From Zea mays (Eukaryota > Streptophyta > Magnoliopsida > Poales > Poaceae), in assembly GCF_902167145.1 (NCBI RefSeq), contig NC_050096.1:270652622-270716621 (forward strand): DNA of 64,000 bases. Reading direction: 5' to 3'. This document shows, piece by piece, positions 33,980 through 45,800 of this stretch. Under the pieces are notes generated by a model. The model made no database searches and was not told the origin of the DNA. It was given only the letters and a program-made list of their open reading frames with translations. Both the position numbers and the translations under genes were made by a program. Numbering within the stretch: position 1 is the stretch's first letter; every line of letters begins with the position of its first letter.

Positions 33980-35034
33980 AGCCCCCGATCTTTGGGTTAA
34001 TTTGGAGGTAATCAACCCAAAGATCCAAGGTCCAAAAAATGACTTCCTGCTGTCTTCTCTTGCCCCGATCACTCGTTTGACCAAAGCTTAATTTCATGCT
34101 TGTGCCTTAGAGGTCGGCATTTCGACTTGTAGGATTCTGAACTTCATTGGGTGCACTGGAGGTGCACCCAATGGGTGTAGCCCTTGTCCTTTGAGTAGAT
34201 TTTAGAAAACAATCTACTCGAAGGTATTTCCCGGAAATTATCTCCATTTGTGCTCCTGCCTCCTGGTTGAGGGTTGGTCTTTTAATCTTGTCCTTCGCTT
34301 TAGAGGTCGGCACTATCTCGACTTGGAATGATAATCCATGGGGTGCACCGGAGGTGCACCCAATGGGTGTAGCCCCCGACCTTCAAATGGATTTTTTAAG
34401 GATAATCCATTCGAAGGTCTTCCTTTCGCTTGTAAAAATTGGTATGAGGCTATTTGCATTATGCTTTGGAGGTCAGCATTATGTCATCAATATTTTGCTG
34501 CAGAGGTCAGCATATATTTTGTCTTTAGTAGCCGAGTTTGCAATCCATCCATATCTTGCTAGGTGATGCAATTTATTTGCTTCTGCGACTTGATTGGACG
34601 TTTGATGGACGTTCTCTGTCTAGTCATTGCGTCGCTTCTGTCGGCCACATCTTGTACTTTGCTGGCTATATTTGGCTTTCCTCTGATCCTTACTGATATC
34701 TCATTTTTGTCTTGAGGTATTCACTGTGTGCCCTGCACGGATGTGACTGTTTTGAAAAATATACTGATAATTCCTAGGCGTCCCCCCCAATGGGTGTGGG
34801 CAAGGGACGGCTTGGTGCGCTGAGTGTTTTAGCCGGCTGCTTCTGAGTAGTAATGTGATGGGACAGCTAGTGTAATCATATCCTTTGCGCTGTTGACTGG
34901 AGTCCCAATGGGTGTAGTGTTGCATGAAACGGCGTCAGCCGCCTGACGTGCCTCCAGGCGGGTAGAAGTGCTTATTGAATGCTTTGCGACTGTTCAGTGA
35001 CCACGGTTGGAGGTGAGCGGTTGCCTTTCCCTTC
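33980..35034 (+). other. E 3' region with CCAATGGGTGT hairpins, no gene
   Basis: Upstream region of the antisense genes. It has a perfect 12-bp inverted repeat CATTGGGTGCAC / GTGCACCCAATG (34145-34173, 5-nt loop) and a near copy at 34337-34365. Further CCCAATGGGTGT words lie near 34787 and 34903, and CGGAGGTGCACC-type words recur. No ORF with known motifs was seen. Confidence 0.6.
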
Positions 35035-35042
35035 TATAAATA
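35035..35042 (+). promoter_or_regulatory. TATA box of the antisense transcript in element E
   Basis: TATAAATA in CTTCTATAAATAACGCC on the plus strand, opposite to E's own transcription, 89 bp before the ATG of the acidic ORF at 35124. A CT-rich leader follows it, as expected for a plant promoter. Confidence 0.6.
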
Positions 35043-35123
35043 ACGCCGTTGCTCCTCTGGTTTTTTCACATCTCTTCGCTGTTTCTTACTGCCTCCTTCT
35101 CTTCCCTTTTGTCTGCTTCCGCC

Positions 35124-35561
35124 ATGGGCAAGAGTAACAAACGCAAGCGTGAGCCGACTCCTCCGTCGGAGGACTTCGGCGACTCGGAATACTCGGAGGA
35201 GGAGTTCTCCTCCGAGTCCGAGGGATCTCCGGCTCCCGTCTCTCCCCCGGCGTCGTCTGATGATTCAGACGACTCCCAGGGGATTGCCGCGGAAGTCTGG
35301 ACGTACATCCGGGCCGTAGAGCGCTCCGGGCTCGAGGGCTCGGATGAGTCGGAGTTCTCCTCGGAGGAGGAGGACTCGGACGGCGGCGAGGGCGAGGACG
35401 ACGACGACGACGGTGGCGACGGCGATGGCGACGGCAGCGGCAGCGGCGGCAAGGGCAGCACCAGAGGCGGCAGCAGCACGGGCAGCACCAGAGGCGGCAG
35501 CAGCAAGGGCAGCACCAGGGGCGACGGCGGCAAGGGCAGCAGCAGCAAGGCCAGTGGCTAA
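35124..35561 (+). CDS. Small acidic Ser/Gly-rich protein, antisense ORF of element E
   Basis: 145 codons from MGKSNKRKREPTPPS. A basic start (KSNKRKRE, possible nuclear signal) is followed by Asp/Glu/Ser stretches (EYSEEEFSSESEG, SSEEEDSDGGEGEDDDDDGG). It ends with repeats of GSTRGGSS and GKGSS. It lies on the strand opposite to gag-pol and has its own TATA box. I chose the inner Met because it follows the TATA box and leader and begins the charged protein; an upstream Met at 35049 would add a hydrophobic stretch. Function unknown. Low-complexity codons (GGCAGCAGC) may be evolving by slippage. Confidence 0.55.
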   Translation: MGKSNKRKREPTPPSEDFGDSEYSEEEFSSESEGSPAPVSPPASSDDSDDSQGIAAEVWTYIRAVERSGLEGSDESEFSSEEEDSDGGEGEDDDDDGGDGDGDGSGSGGKGSTRGGSSTGSTRGGSSKGSTRGDGGKGSSSKASG

Positions 35562-35814
35562 ACGCCACTGGTCTTTAGATATTAGTATAGTGTAGTTAGA
35601 ATAATGTAGCAGTAATGTAGAGTAGTATAGTGTAGTTTAGTAGTAGTAGTAATGTAGTAATAGTAGGGAAGCACCAACTAGCAAAGAGCTGGTTTGTAAG
35701 CTTATTATCTTCCCCTTAATGAAAAACTGACGTTGGCCTCTTCTCGATGACTCGCCTTCCCTGATTATTGAACTGATTCTTTTGATACGGTAGATGAATA
35801 ACTTGTGCATCACA

Positions 35815-36535
35815 CTGACGCTTCTAGAAGTAGCTGCCGAGTAATACTGTAGTCGGTATCGGCGTTTTAGAAGCAACGCCGAGCGGTTGAAGGTCGACGT
35901 CGTCATTTTAGAAGTAATGCCGAGCTTTCGAACACGAGATCAGCGTTTTAGAGACAACACCGAGTTATTGTAAGTCGTCGTCGACACTTTTAGAAGTGAC
36001 GCCAAGCGATTGAATACGAGATCAGCGTTTTAGAGGCAACACCGAGTGACTGGAGGTCGACGTCGGCATTTTAGAAGTGATGCCGAGCGATTGAATACGA
36101 GATCAGCGTTTTAGAGTCAACGCCGAGTGACTGGAGGTCGACGTCGGCATTTTAGAAGTAATGCCGAGCGAGTGAATAGAAGATCAGCGTTTTAGAGGCA
36201 ACGCCGAGTGAGTGGGGGTGACGTCGGCATTTTAGAGGTAATGCCGAGCGACTGAAGATGAAATCAGCGTTTTAGAGTCAACGCCGAGTGACTGGAGGTC
36301 GACGTCGGCATTTTAGAAGTAATGCCGAGCGAGTGAATAGAAGATCAGCGTTTTAGAGGCAACACCGAGTGAGTGGGGGTGACGTCGGCATTTTAGAGGT
36401 AATGCCGAGCGACTGAAGATGAAATCAGCGTTTTAGAGTCAATGCCGAGTGAGTGGGGGTGACGTCGGCATTTTAGAGGTAATGCCGAGCGACTGAAGAT
36501 GAAATCAGCGTTTTAGAGTCAACGCCGAGTGATAG
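35815..36535. repeat. Tandem array, about 82-bp unit, in element E
   Basis: About eight units spaced 78-82 bp. Each is made of two related halves: one with ATCAGCGTTTTAGAG and AACGCCGAGTG, one with GTCGGCATTTTAGAAGTAAT and GCCGAGCG. Each half is itself a small hairpin (GGCATT/AATGCC or GCGTT/AACGC around TTAGA). It lies between the two antisense genes; later, weaker relatives continue to about 36640. Confidence 0.9.
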
Positions 36536-38970
36536 CCGGCCGCATAAGTTATTTTGAGGATGATAACCGAGTGATGAAGTGGCACGTCGGCTTTTTTGGA
36601 AATAACTGCCGGATGACCGCGTGGCATGCTGGGGTTTCGGAAATAACCGCCGGGTGATGACTGGGCACTTTTTGAAGCGGTATCCGGCTCGAGAATATCC
36701 CATAAGAGTTGCGCTTTTAGCCGCCTTTGCTTTTCGTGCCCTAGTTCTTGCATTCCCGCATCTGAATCTTCTCTGCCACTCGCCTCCTACTCTGCTTGCT
36801 GGTAAAAATCGAGATGGCGCCCAAGAGGAAAACTGCGAGCTCATCTGCTGCGGTGATCCCTCCGATCGACCCCAACAGCCAATTGCCTTTCGCAGGTAAC
36901 CATATGTCCATTATTTCCGAAGCTGAGCTCCTCCACCTCGTATCCATCGGGGTTCTTCCTCCGCGGGAACTCTGTTCTTGGCGGATTTGCCGCGGGACTA
37001 CTGTCCCAACAGAGGATACCCACGAGTCTGTAGTCTACGCTCCTTTCCTTCTCCGCGGCCTCGGCCTTCCCATCTCTCCTTTTTTTCGCGGCCTCCTTGA
37101 TTTCTACCACATTAATTTGACACATTTGAACCCTAATTCCATTCTGCAAGTCTCCATTTTCGTCCACTTATGTGAAGCCTTTCTCGGCGTGCTGCCGCAT
37201 TTCGGTTTATGGAAGTATCTGTATCATTGTCGCCCTGGGATGGCCGGGGGACAACATCAGTTGGTCGGAGGTGCCAGTTTGGAGATGCGCCGTGGGCGGA
37301 AAACTGAGTATCTTGAGATTCCCCTCAAGGATAGCATTAAGGGGTGGCGTCTAGAGTGGTTTATAGTTGATAATTATGGAAATTCTCTCCCCTCCCGGTC
37401 GGGAAGACAGCCAGACGTTCGCACTCCGAGTTGGACTGAGTCTCCCACAGATCAGGAAGTGGCTGAGGTAGGTGTGTTGCTAACTGAAGTTGGATTGCTG
37501 AAAGAGAGAGGTCTAACTGCTGAAGCTGTGGTTACTGACTTTGTTTTCAAGAACATTCAGCCACTGAAAGATAGGGCCTATCCGGCATATCTGTATAGAG
37601 GACTAGCCGACTCAACTCGGGTTACCACTAGGAGAATTCATTCTGTAGACTTGGTAAGCCGACTTGAGATGATCCTCAGGGGTAAGGTTTCAAATGTTGG
37701 TGCTCCAGTGGCATACTCGGCCTGGAACCTACCTCCTCCCAAAGCTTTCACCCTTTTTGTGTCAAATCCACCTGTGACTGATGGCAATTTGGGCCTTAGA
37801 GTGCGACCCTCTGCTGAAGAAGTCAATACTTTGGTTGCTTCGCTTGGGGAGATTCCTGATGATGAACGGCAGGTTTATTTTGAAGTGCCCCTGAACCCTA
37901 GTGATGCAGACATAAATGATATGCTTGATCTGTTAGCTGAGGATTCGTCCGACGCTGCTCCTGTTGGTACGTTGGCAGTGGTGCCCCTTACAGAGGTTGA
38001 TACAACTTTGGATGCCCCGAAACCTGTCAGTACTCGCCCGAGGCGCCCTAGCCAAACCAGTCAACCTGAGCCTTCTGCTGACGAGCAAAAGAAGAAGAGA
38101 AGACGCCTCCGGCGAGTGTCCAGTTTTGATGAGGACGCCAGTACCTTAGCTCCTGCTGCTGTAGAAGTGCCTGCAACTGGCCTTACCGATGCTGACCCCA
38201 ATGGGTGTGCCCAAACTGCTGCTGATCCCAATGGGGGTGCTGCTTGCGTTGTTACTGTGGAAGATGAGGAGGAAGAAGATGAAGCTCCTTTAACTCGGAA
38301 AAACAGTCGGTAGTTCATCGCCAGCAGTGGAAGTAGTGGAGTTCCTTCTCCTGCTTTGTCTGCCCTTATTGGTCTGCAAGAACTGTCCCTGTCCAACTTT
38401 GATCAAACTCTAGAGGATATGGTCCTAGAGGACTTGTTATCAGAGCCTGTGGATGTTGATGCAACGGAAGCTTGCGCTGCCGCGCCTGACACTGGGTTGA
38501 GGTCATCCCATGCCTCGTCGACCTTAGAGTGCAATCTCGAGGGTCGGGATGCAGACTTGGATTGTCCAGGCTCCATGGAAATGGCTGAAGGCCCGTCAAC
38601 TTTAGAGGTGGTTACTGTAGAGAGCCAGGACCTCAAGAATGGTGCTGACGCATGCCCAGCCCCCAAGGATGTTGCCGGGGATGACTCAGCTCGAGCGAAG
38701 AACGTAAGCCACTACCCAGCCCCCGAGGGTGCTGCCGGGGGTGATCCGGCTCAAGTAGGCAGCGCCAATTATGACCCAGCCCCCGAGGGTGCCCAAGCAG
38801 GGTCTCCTTCCTGCACTTCCATGGATGTCCACGCAGGATCACCTCCACATTCTGGCTGCATGGTGGTGGCTCAAACTTTGGACCAGGGAGGCGCTTTAGA
38901 GGGCAGCGTCCCCGCTGATCGGGCGTTTGGCTCTGTTGAAGGCACTGAACTGATTCCTACTGGTCCATTG

Positions 38971-40465
38971 TGAAAGCATCTAGGCCCCTGGTTGGTTTTA
39001 GTGATTAATGACAACGTATTATTATATGTGACTAACGTGTGTTTTGCAGAGACAAATGGTAAGTTAGGTCGCATGACAGGTAGAAGTACTACAACGGAGA
39101 AAACAATCCCGGAGATAAGAACTCGAAGCGACGGCTAAAACGACGAAACAAAAGGTGAAGGTCTACGGAGTCCGAGTGTCAAGGAGATGTGGACACTCGC
39201 ATTTTAATTAGGCTTTTTATTCTCTTTTAGCCGTACTATAAAGAGGGGTTGTCGATGAGTAGTTTGACCAAGAGAGTTCTAGTGTAGTGTTGGTGCACAA
39301 TCACACTCATACACAGTGCTAGGTGTCACTCTAGAACTCACACACAAGTTAGAGCGAAAACCGATTTGAAAATCAGCTGAAAAACAAGACTTAGGGTTTC
39401 TGGCTTTGGGGCACCGGACTGTCCGGTGTGCACCGGACTGTCCGGTGCACCCTCTGCCAGGTGGGACCAGGCTGGTTCACAGCAGAGCCTTCCCAGTCGC
39501 AGAAACCCGAGAGCGCTGCCTTCGGAGATGAATTTTAGTGGCACACCGGACATCGCACCGGACTGTCCGGTGTGCACCGGACAGTGGACTGTTCACTGTC
39601 CGGTGCGCCATGAGTCCAACGGCTCTGTGTCAGAACTAGCCGTTGGAAGTGACCGTTGGCACACCGGTGGCGCACCGTTGGCGCACCGGTGGCGCACCGG
39701 ACTGTCCGGTGCGCCATCGCGCAGCAAGTTTCCTGTAACGGCTAGTTGGTGGGTGAGGGCTATTTATACCCCTTCCACCCACCATATTCAATGTCTTGCA
39801 CTCCACATTTATTCCAGCACCTTGGTAGAGTATTGCAAGCACCAAAAGCCTAGTGAGGAGATTAGAGAATCATAATCCGCGCTTGTTCCTCATTAGCGCT
39901 AGTGAGAGCCACCTAGAGCACACACCACTTGCATTAGGCTTCTCTTGGTCAAGCGAAAGTCTATGGCTTGTTACTCTTGGTGATCGGCATCACCTAGACG
40001 GCTTGGTGGCGTTGGGAGCTCGGTGATCACCGTGAAGATCTTGTTGGTGACCCGACTCAAGTTTGTAAGCGGTCTCGAGGGATCCACCGCGCCGGAGTGG
40101 CAAAGGATCATCTCGTAGTGAGCACTTGGTTCTTGCGAGGATCAAGGGGGAGCGATACCCTTGCGCGGGTGCTCCAACGAGGACTAGTGGAGAGTGCCGA
40201 CTCTTCGATACCTCGGGAAAAATTGGAGGAGTCTTCTAAACTTTGCTTTACATTCCGCACTTAATTCAAGCTATTTACTTTGTGTACTTGTTTAGCAAGT
40301 ATTTGAAGCATTGTTTTAGCCTTGTTACATTTCTAGTATTATTTTCTTAGTGCTAGTTGTTGGGGTGAAGTTGGGCTCTTGTTTAGCTCTTGCTTAGGTT
40401 TTAATTAGTGTTGATTTTTAGAAAAGCCCAATTCACCCCCCCTCTTGGGCATCGTGATCCTTTCA
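38971..40465 (+). repeat. 5' LTR of element F
   Basis: 1495 bp. It has a palindrome block at 39410-39710, including two perfect CACCGGACTGTCCGGTG copies near 39413-39447. A TATA-like TATTTATA follows at 39761-39768; another, TATAAAGA, lies at 39237. Short ORFs in both strands here are repeat artefacts. Confidence 0.95.
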
Positions 40466-40467
40466 AT

Positions 40468-40479
40468 TGGTATCGGAGC
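40468..40479 (+). other. Primer binding site of element F
   Basis: TGGTATCGGAGC, three bases after the LTR end, complementary to initiator Met-tRNA apart from one base. Confidence 0.9.
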
Positions 40480-40517
40480 CTTGTTGCTCATAGATTAGCT
40501 TAACCGCTAGAGTTACG

Positions 40518-42797
40518 ATGTCCGGTGGGGATGGACCTCCTCCCGTTTTTGATGGTGACGATTTTCCTTATTGGAAAATTCGTATGGAAGCATACTTAGA
40601 GGCTATAGACATTGGTGTCTATAAAGCCGCCACACAAGGGTTTCCCCAACCTAGAGATCCCACAAATCTTGTAGGTGATGAGTTCAATTATGAGAAATGG
40701 AATGCGAAGGCCAAAAACACCCTTTTTAGAGGCCTTTGCAAAGATGTGTTCAATAGAGTTCGGAATCATAAAAATGCTCATGATTTGTGGATGGACATTT
40801 GTGCTCTACACGAAGGAACTAGAAGTGAACGTGAGGAAAGATATCACATAGCTATGCGAAAGTTAAATTCTTTTGAAATGCTTGCTAATGAAAATGCAAA
40901 CGCTATGTACTCACGACTTAATATTCTTGTAGAGGAAGTCAATGGATTGGGGCTTACTCAAATCTCACAACCGGATGTTGTGAGGAAGATTCTCAGTGTC
41001 CTCCCAATAGACAAATATGGACACATTGTCACTGTGCTACATCAAATGGATCTTTCGGTTACCACACCTACACAAATTTTGGGAAAGATCAATGCCCATG
41101 AAATGTATATGCACATCAACGACAAAGAAGAATCATCTTCCAAAAGAAAGGATTTGGCCCTCAAAGCAAATCACGAAAGAAAAGGAAAAGCAAAAATACA
41201 AGTTGAGGAAGAATCCTCAAGTGATGATGACCTTGATGCAAACATTGCCTTGATGGTAAGGAAGACCACTAAGATGTTGAAGAAGCTAAATAGAGAAGGC
41301 ATCAAATTTGATTCAAGGAAGAAGAAGTTCTTTTCCAACAGAAGAAAGCCCATCTCTGAGATGGACTGCTACAACTGTGGTGAGCTTGGTCATCTTGCTC
41401 ATCAATGCAACAAGCCCAAGAAGAACAAGTTCAAGGGCAAGAAAGAAGATGACAGTGATGATGAAAAGAAGGAAAAGAAATTCTTCAAGAGGAAGGATGG
41501 GAAGCAAAAGAGGTTCCACAAGAAGAAGAATGGAAAGGCCTATATTGTTGGTGACTGGCTCACCGACGTCGAATCATCAAGTGGATCTTCTTCAAGTGAA
41601 GAAGAGGATGATGAAAAAGTTGCGGCCATCGCCGGGGACTTCTCTTCACCACCACCATCGCCATCATCCACTTCTCACCTGTGCCTTATGGCTAAGGGTG
41701 AACGAAAGGTACAAAATGATATTGATGATGATAGTGATAGTGATAGTGATGAAGAATTTGCTTCACCTTCATATGATGAGTTAGCTGACTTACTTAAAGA
41801 ATATACTCAAATCATTAGAAAGTCAAAAGCTAAATGTGATAGGTTGAAAAATGAAAATGAATCTTTAAATGCCAAGTATGACATAGTTATAAAGGCTAGT
41901 GATGAAATAAAAGAAGAAAATAAAACTATGTCATCAACTGTAAATGAGCTCACAATCTCCCTAAAAGATGCTAAGGAAAAATATGACAAATTAAATGAAG
42001 CTAATAGGGAGTTGCAAAATAGACTAGTTAAGATCAAGGAAGACTATACTCAAATTAAATTTGATCATGACAATCTTCTTGTTGAAAATGAACTTTTATC
42101 TTGCAAAACACATGAGGCTATTAACCCTGTTGTTAAGCTTGATGTAGCAACCTCATGTGATGATTTGATTCAAGAAGAGCAAACTAGTCTACATGCTGAA
42201 TTGACTGAAAAAGTTGAAGTCCTGACTTTAGACAACCAAAAATTGAAGAATTATTTGACTGATGCAACTACTAGAGGAAAAGTTGCTATTGAGAACAATG
42301 ATTTCAACAATGAGTTGGCAGTGGATAATCAAAGGCTTAAGAATGAGGTCAAGAAACTAAAAAGTGAAAATGAACATCTTGCAACAAGTGTGCAAAAGTT
42401 CAACAAGGGTCAATACCTCCAAAATGAGCTGCTTATGAACACTGTTATGAAAAATAACAAGAGTGGTATTGGATACAATGCTTTTGTGCAAAAGAAATCT
42501 ATCACTCAATACAAGCCAAAGCAGACTCACAAGCCTATCAAATGCTTTGAGTGTGGAAATGAAGGTCATTTTGCCCACAACTGCAAAGCTAAACCACCAA
42601 CTCCCTTGCCTAAGCACTCAAGACCATTTGCTTTCAATGCTCACTATGTTCTAAGAAAGGTTGCAAATGGAAAGATTAAGGTTACATTCCTAGGTCCACC
42701 AAATAAGAGTAGACCTAGACAAATCTGGGTGGCAAAGTCCTTAATTGAGAGAGTCACTGGTCCTATGCAATATAGGGCTCTCAAAACTCAAGCTTGA
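40518..42797 (+). CDS. gag: Gag of Sirevirus element F
   Basis: 759 aa from MSGGDGPPPVFDGDDFPYWK, the first ATG after the primer site. The capsid-like copia gag domain (about 10-230, with WKIRMEAYL and LWMDICALHEG) is followed by a zinc knuckle CYNCGELGHLAHQC at about 284. A Lys-rich and an acidic region come next, then a long coiled coil (about 420-650) and a second zinc knuckle CFECGNEGHFAHNC at about 676. Gag forms the particle and packages RNA. The length, well above the usual 300-400 aa of copia gag, agrees with Sireviruses, which have enlarged gags. The TGA at 42795 ends the frame; pol follows in the -1 frame without overlap. Confidence 0.95.
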   Translation: MSGGDGPPPVFDGDDFPYWKIRMEAYLEAIDIGVYKAATQGFPQPRDPTNLVGDEFNYEKWNAKAKNTLFRGLCKDVFNRVRNHKNAHDLWMDICALHEGTRSEREERYHIAMRKLNSFEMLANENANAMYSRLNILVEEVNGLGLTQISQPDVVRKILSVLPIDKYGHIVTVLHQMDLSVTTPTQILGKINAHEMYMHINDKEESSSKRKDLALKANHERKGKAKIQVEEESSSDDDLDANIALMVRKTTKMLKKLNREGIKFDSRKKKFFSNRRKPISEMDCYNCGELGHLAHQCNKPKKNKFKGKKEDDSDDEKKEKKFFKRKDGKQKRFHKKKNGKAYIVGDWLTDVESSSGSSSSEEEDDEKVAAIAGDFSSPPPSPSSTSHLCLMAKGERKVQNDIDDDSDSDSDEEFASPSYDELADLLKEYTQIIRKSKAKCDRLKNENESLNAKYDIVIKASDEIKEENKTMSSTVNELTISLKDAKEKYDKLNEANRELQNRLVKIKEDYTQIKFDHDNLLVENELLSCKTHEAINPVVKLDVATSCDDLIQEEQTSLHAELTEKVEVLTLDNQKLKNYLTDATTRGKVAIENNDFNNELAVDNQRLKNEVKKLKSENEHLATSVQKFNKGQYLQNELLMNTVMKNNKSGIGYNAFVQKKSITQYKPKQTHKPIKCFECGNEGHFAHNCKAKPPTPLPKHSRPFAFNAHYVLRKVANGKIKVTFLGPPNKSRPRQIWVAKSLIERVTGPMQYRALKTQA

Positions 42798-42814
42798 ATT
42801 GTCTGTGAATGTAG

Positions 42815-45800
42815 GTGAACTACAAGACCGGTGGGAGCCATTGGGTTATTGACAGTGGATGCACACAACATATGACAGGCAACCCACGGATGTTCACCTC
42901 ATTAGATGAGAATGTTGATGGTCAAGATAAAATCACATTTGGAGACAACTCAAAAGGAAAAGTACAAGGACTTGGCAAGGTGGCAATCTCAAATGACTTA
43001 TCAATATCAAATGTTCTCTTAGTTGCACCTTTGAGCTTCAATTTATTATCAGTGGGACAACTCTGTGATCTTGGACTTCAATGCTTATTCACTCCATCAG
43101 AGGTTATTGTAACAAAAATGGATGATGAATCAATGGTATTCAAGGGTTTTAGATACAACAACCTCTACTTAGTGGATTTCACTTCAGAAGATGCAGACTT
43201 AAGAACTTGCCTCTTCACCAAAGCTTCTCTTGGATGGCTTTGGCATAGGAGGCTTGCACATGTTGGGATGAGCACACTCAAGAAGGTATTAAAGAAAGAT
43301 ATGGTTAGAGGATTAAAGGATGTGGTATTTGAAAAGGACAAGCCATGCAGTGCATGTCAAGCTGGAAAGCAGGTTGCTAATACACATCCCACTAAAGCTT
43401 TCATGTCAACATCAAGGCCACTGGAACTACTTCATATGGATTTATTTGGACCTACAAATTATGTCAGTGCCGGTGGCAACCTCTACTGTCTAGTGATTGT
43501 TGATGACTTCTCAAGATACACTTGGGTGTTCTTTCTCCATGACAAATCTGAAGTTGCATCTATATTCAAGAAGTTTGCCAAGAAAGCTCAAAATGAATTT
43601 GATTGCAAGATTAAGAAGATTAGAAGTGACAATGGCAAAGAATTTGACAACACCAACATTCATGAGTACTGTGATGAAATTGGGATCAAGCATGAAGTAT
43701 CTGCCACATATACACCTCAACAAAATGGAGTTGTTGAAAGGAAAAATAGGACCTTGATCACTCTTGCAAGAACAATGATTGATGAGTATAACACACCGGA
43801 GAGGTTTTGGGCCGAAGCTGTCAACACTGCTTGCTATGCATCAAACAGGCTATTTCCTCACCGGCTACTTGCGAAGACTCCTTATGAACTGCTAAATGGG
43901 AAAAAGCCAGACGTCTCTTTCTTCCGGGTGTTTGGGTGCAAATGCTACATCTACAAAAAACGCCATCATTTAGGGAAGTTTCAAAGACGTTGTGATATTG
44001 GTTTTCTTTTGGGTTATTCATTAAAGTCCAAAGCATATCGAGTATTCAACCATGCCACTGGCGTGGTAGAAGAAACATATGATGTGGAATTTGATGAGAC
44101 TAATGGCTCCCAAGGAGCACTTGAAAATCTTGATGATGTAGGTGATGAGCCACTTAGGGAAGCAATGAAGAACATGCCTATTGGAGCTATCAAACCAAAA
44201 GAAGATGAAGAAGAGGTGCGAATCATTGACAGGCCTTCTTCATCAAATGTACCACAAGATGATGAAAAAGATGAGAGGCATGCAAATGAAGATACATTTG
44301 TCTCTCATGAACAAGCAAGGGTACAAGCCGAAGATGTTGATGCTCCAGGATCTTCTTCCCAAGTGGTTAACAGGAGAAACTCATCACTACTTCAAGCTCA
44401 TCCTCAAAACCAAATCATCGGGAGTCCTTCACAAGGGGTTATTACTCGATCACATAGACATGCTAATTTTATTGAACATCACTCTTTTGTTTCTTGTGTT
44501 GAGCCTACTTGTATAGATGAGGCGCTACAGGATCCGGACTGGGTGAATGCCATGCATGAAGAACTTAACAACTTCACCCGTAACGAAGTTTGGACCCTGG
44601 AGAAGCCCCCACAAGATGCAAGAATCATTGGAACAAAGTGGGTGTTCAGAAACAAACAAGATGATCAAGGTGTGATTGTAAGAAACAAGGCAAGACTTGT
44701 TGCAAAAGGATTCTCTCAAGTTGAAGGCTTAGACTTTGGAGAGACCTTTGCACCGGTTGCTCGACTGGAAGCCATCCGTATCCTACTTGCATATGCATCA
44801 TGTTATGATATAAAACTTTATCAAATGGATGTAAAAAGTGCATTTTTAAATGGCTTCATAAATGAACTTGTATATGTTGAGCAACCGCCTGGATTTGAAG
44901 ACCCTAGATATCCTAACCATGCTTACAGGTTGTCCAAGGCGCTATATGGACTAAAGCAAGCTCCAAGGGCTTGGTATGAGCGTCTTCGCGACTTCCTCAT
45001 CGAAAAGGGCTTCAAAATCGGGACCGTCGACACAACTCTCTTCACCAAGAAACATAACGGTGATATTTTCATTTGTCAAGTATATGTTGATGATATAATC
45101 TTTGGCTCGACAAATGACTGTCATTGCAAGGAATTTGGTGAGTTGATGTCGAAGGAGTTCGAGATGTCAATGATTGGTGAGCTAACATACTTCCTCGGCT
45201 TTCAAGTCAAGCAAATGAAAGATGGTAACTTTCTCTCTCAAGAGAAGTATACCAAAGACTTGTTGAAAAGATTCAACATGGAGAAGTGCAAACCAATCAA
45301 GACCCCCATGCCTACAAATGGACATCTCGACTTAGATGAGGGAGGTAACCCGGTTAATCAAACTCTCTACCGTTCTATGATTGGTAGTTTATTATACCTT
45401 ACCGCATCTAGGCCCGATATCATGTTTAGTGTCTGTATGTGTGCTAGATTTCAATCTAATCCTAAGAAAGCTCATCTTCGCGCTGTTAAGAGAATTCTTA
45501 GGTATCTCAAGCACACCACAAGCGTTGGTCTGTGGTATCCCAAAGGAGCTACTTTTGATTTAATTGGCTATTCCGATTCGGATTATGCCGGTTGCAAAAT
45601 TGATAGGAAAAGTACTTCTGGGGGATGCCATTTGCTTGGTAGATCACTAGTTTCATGGACATCCAAAAAGCAAAATAGTGTTGCCTTGTCAACTGCCGAA
45701 GCGGAATACATTGCCGCAGGTGCTTGTTGCACACAGATTTTATATATGAAACAAACTCTTCTAGACTATGGTGTAGTTCTAGAAAAAGTACCTTTGTTGT

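Noticed and set aside
35066..35568. 160-codon Pro/Leu-rich and Arg-rich ORFs opposite the acidic ORF
   Set aside because: They mirror the low-complexity codons of the acidic ORF and lack a promoter on that strand.
38308..38330. Short intron removing the TAG at 38311
   Set aside because: GT...AG bounds exist, but the gap would be under 25 bp, far below plant intron size.
39426..39875. 149-codon ORF in LTR F (and its twin at 50751-51200)
   Set aside because: It is made of translated CACCGGACTGTCCGGTG repeats in non-coding LTR sequence; the same kind of ORF appears on both strands.
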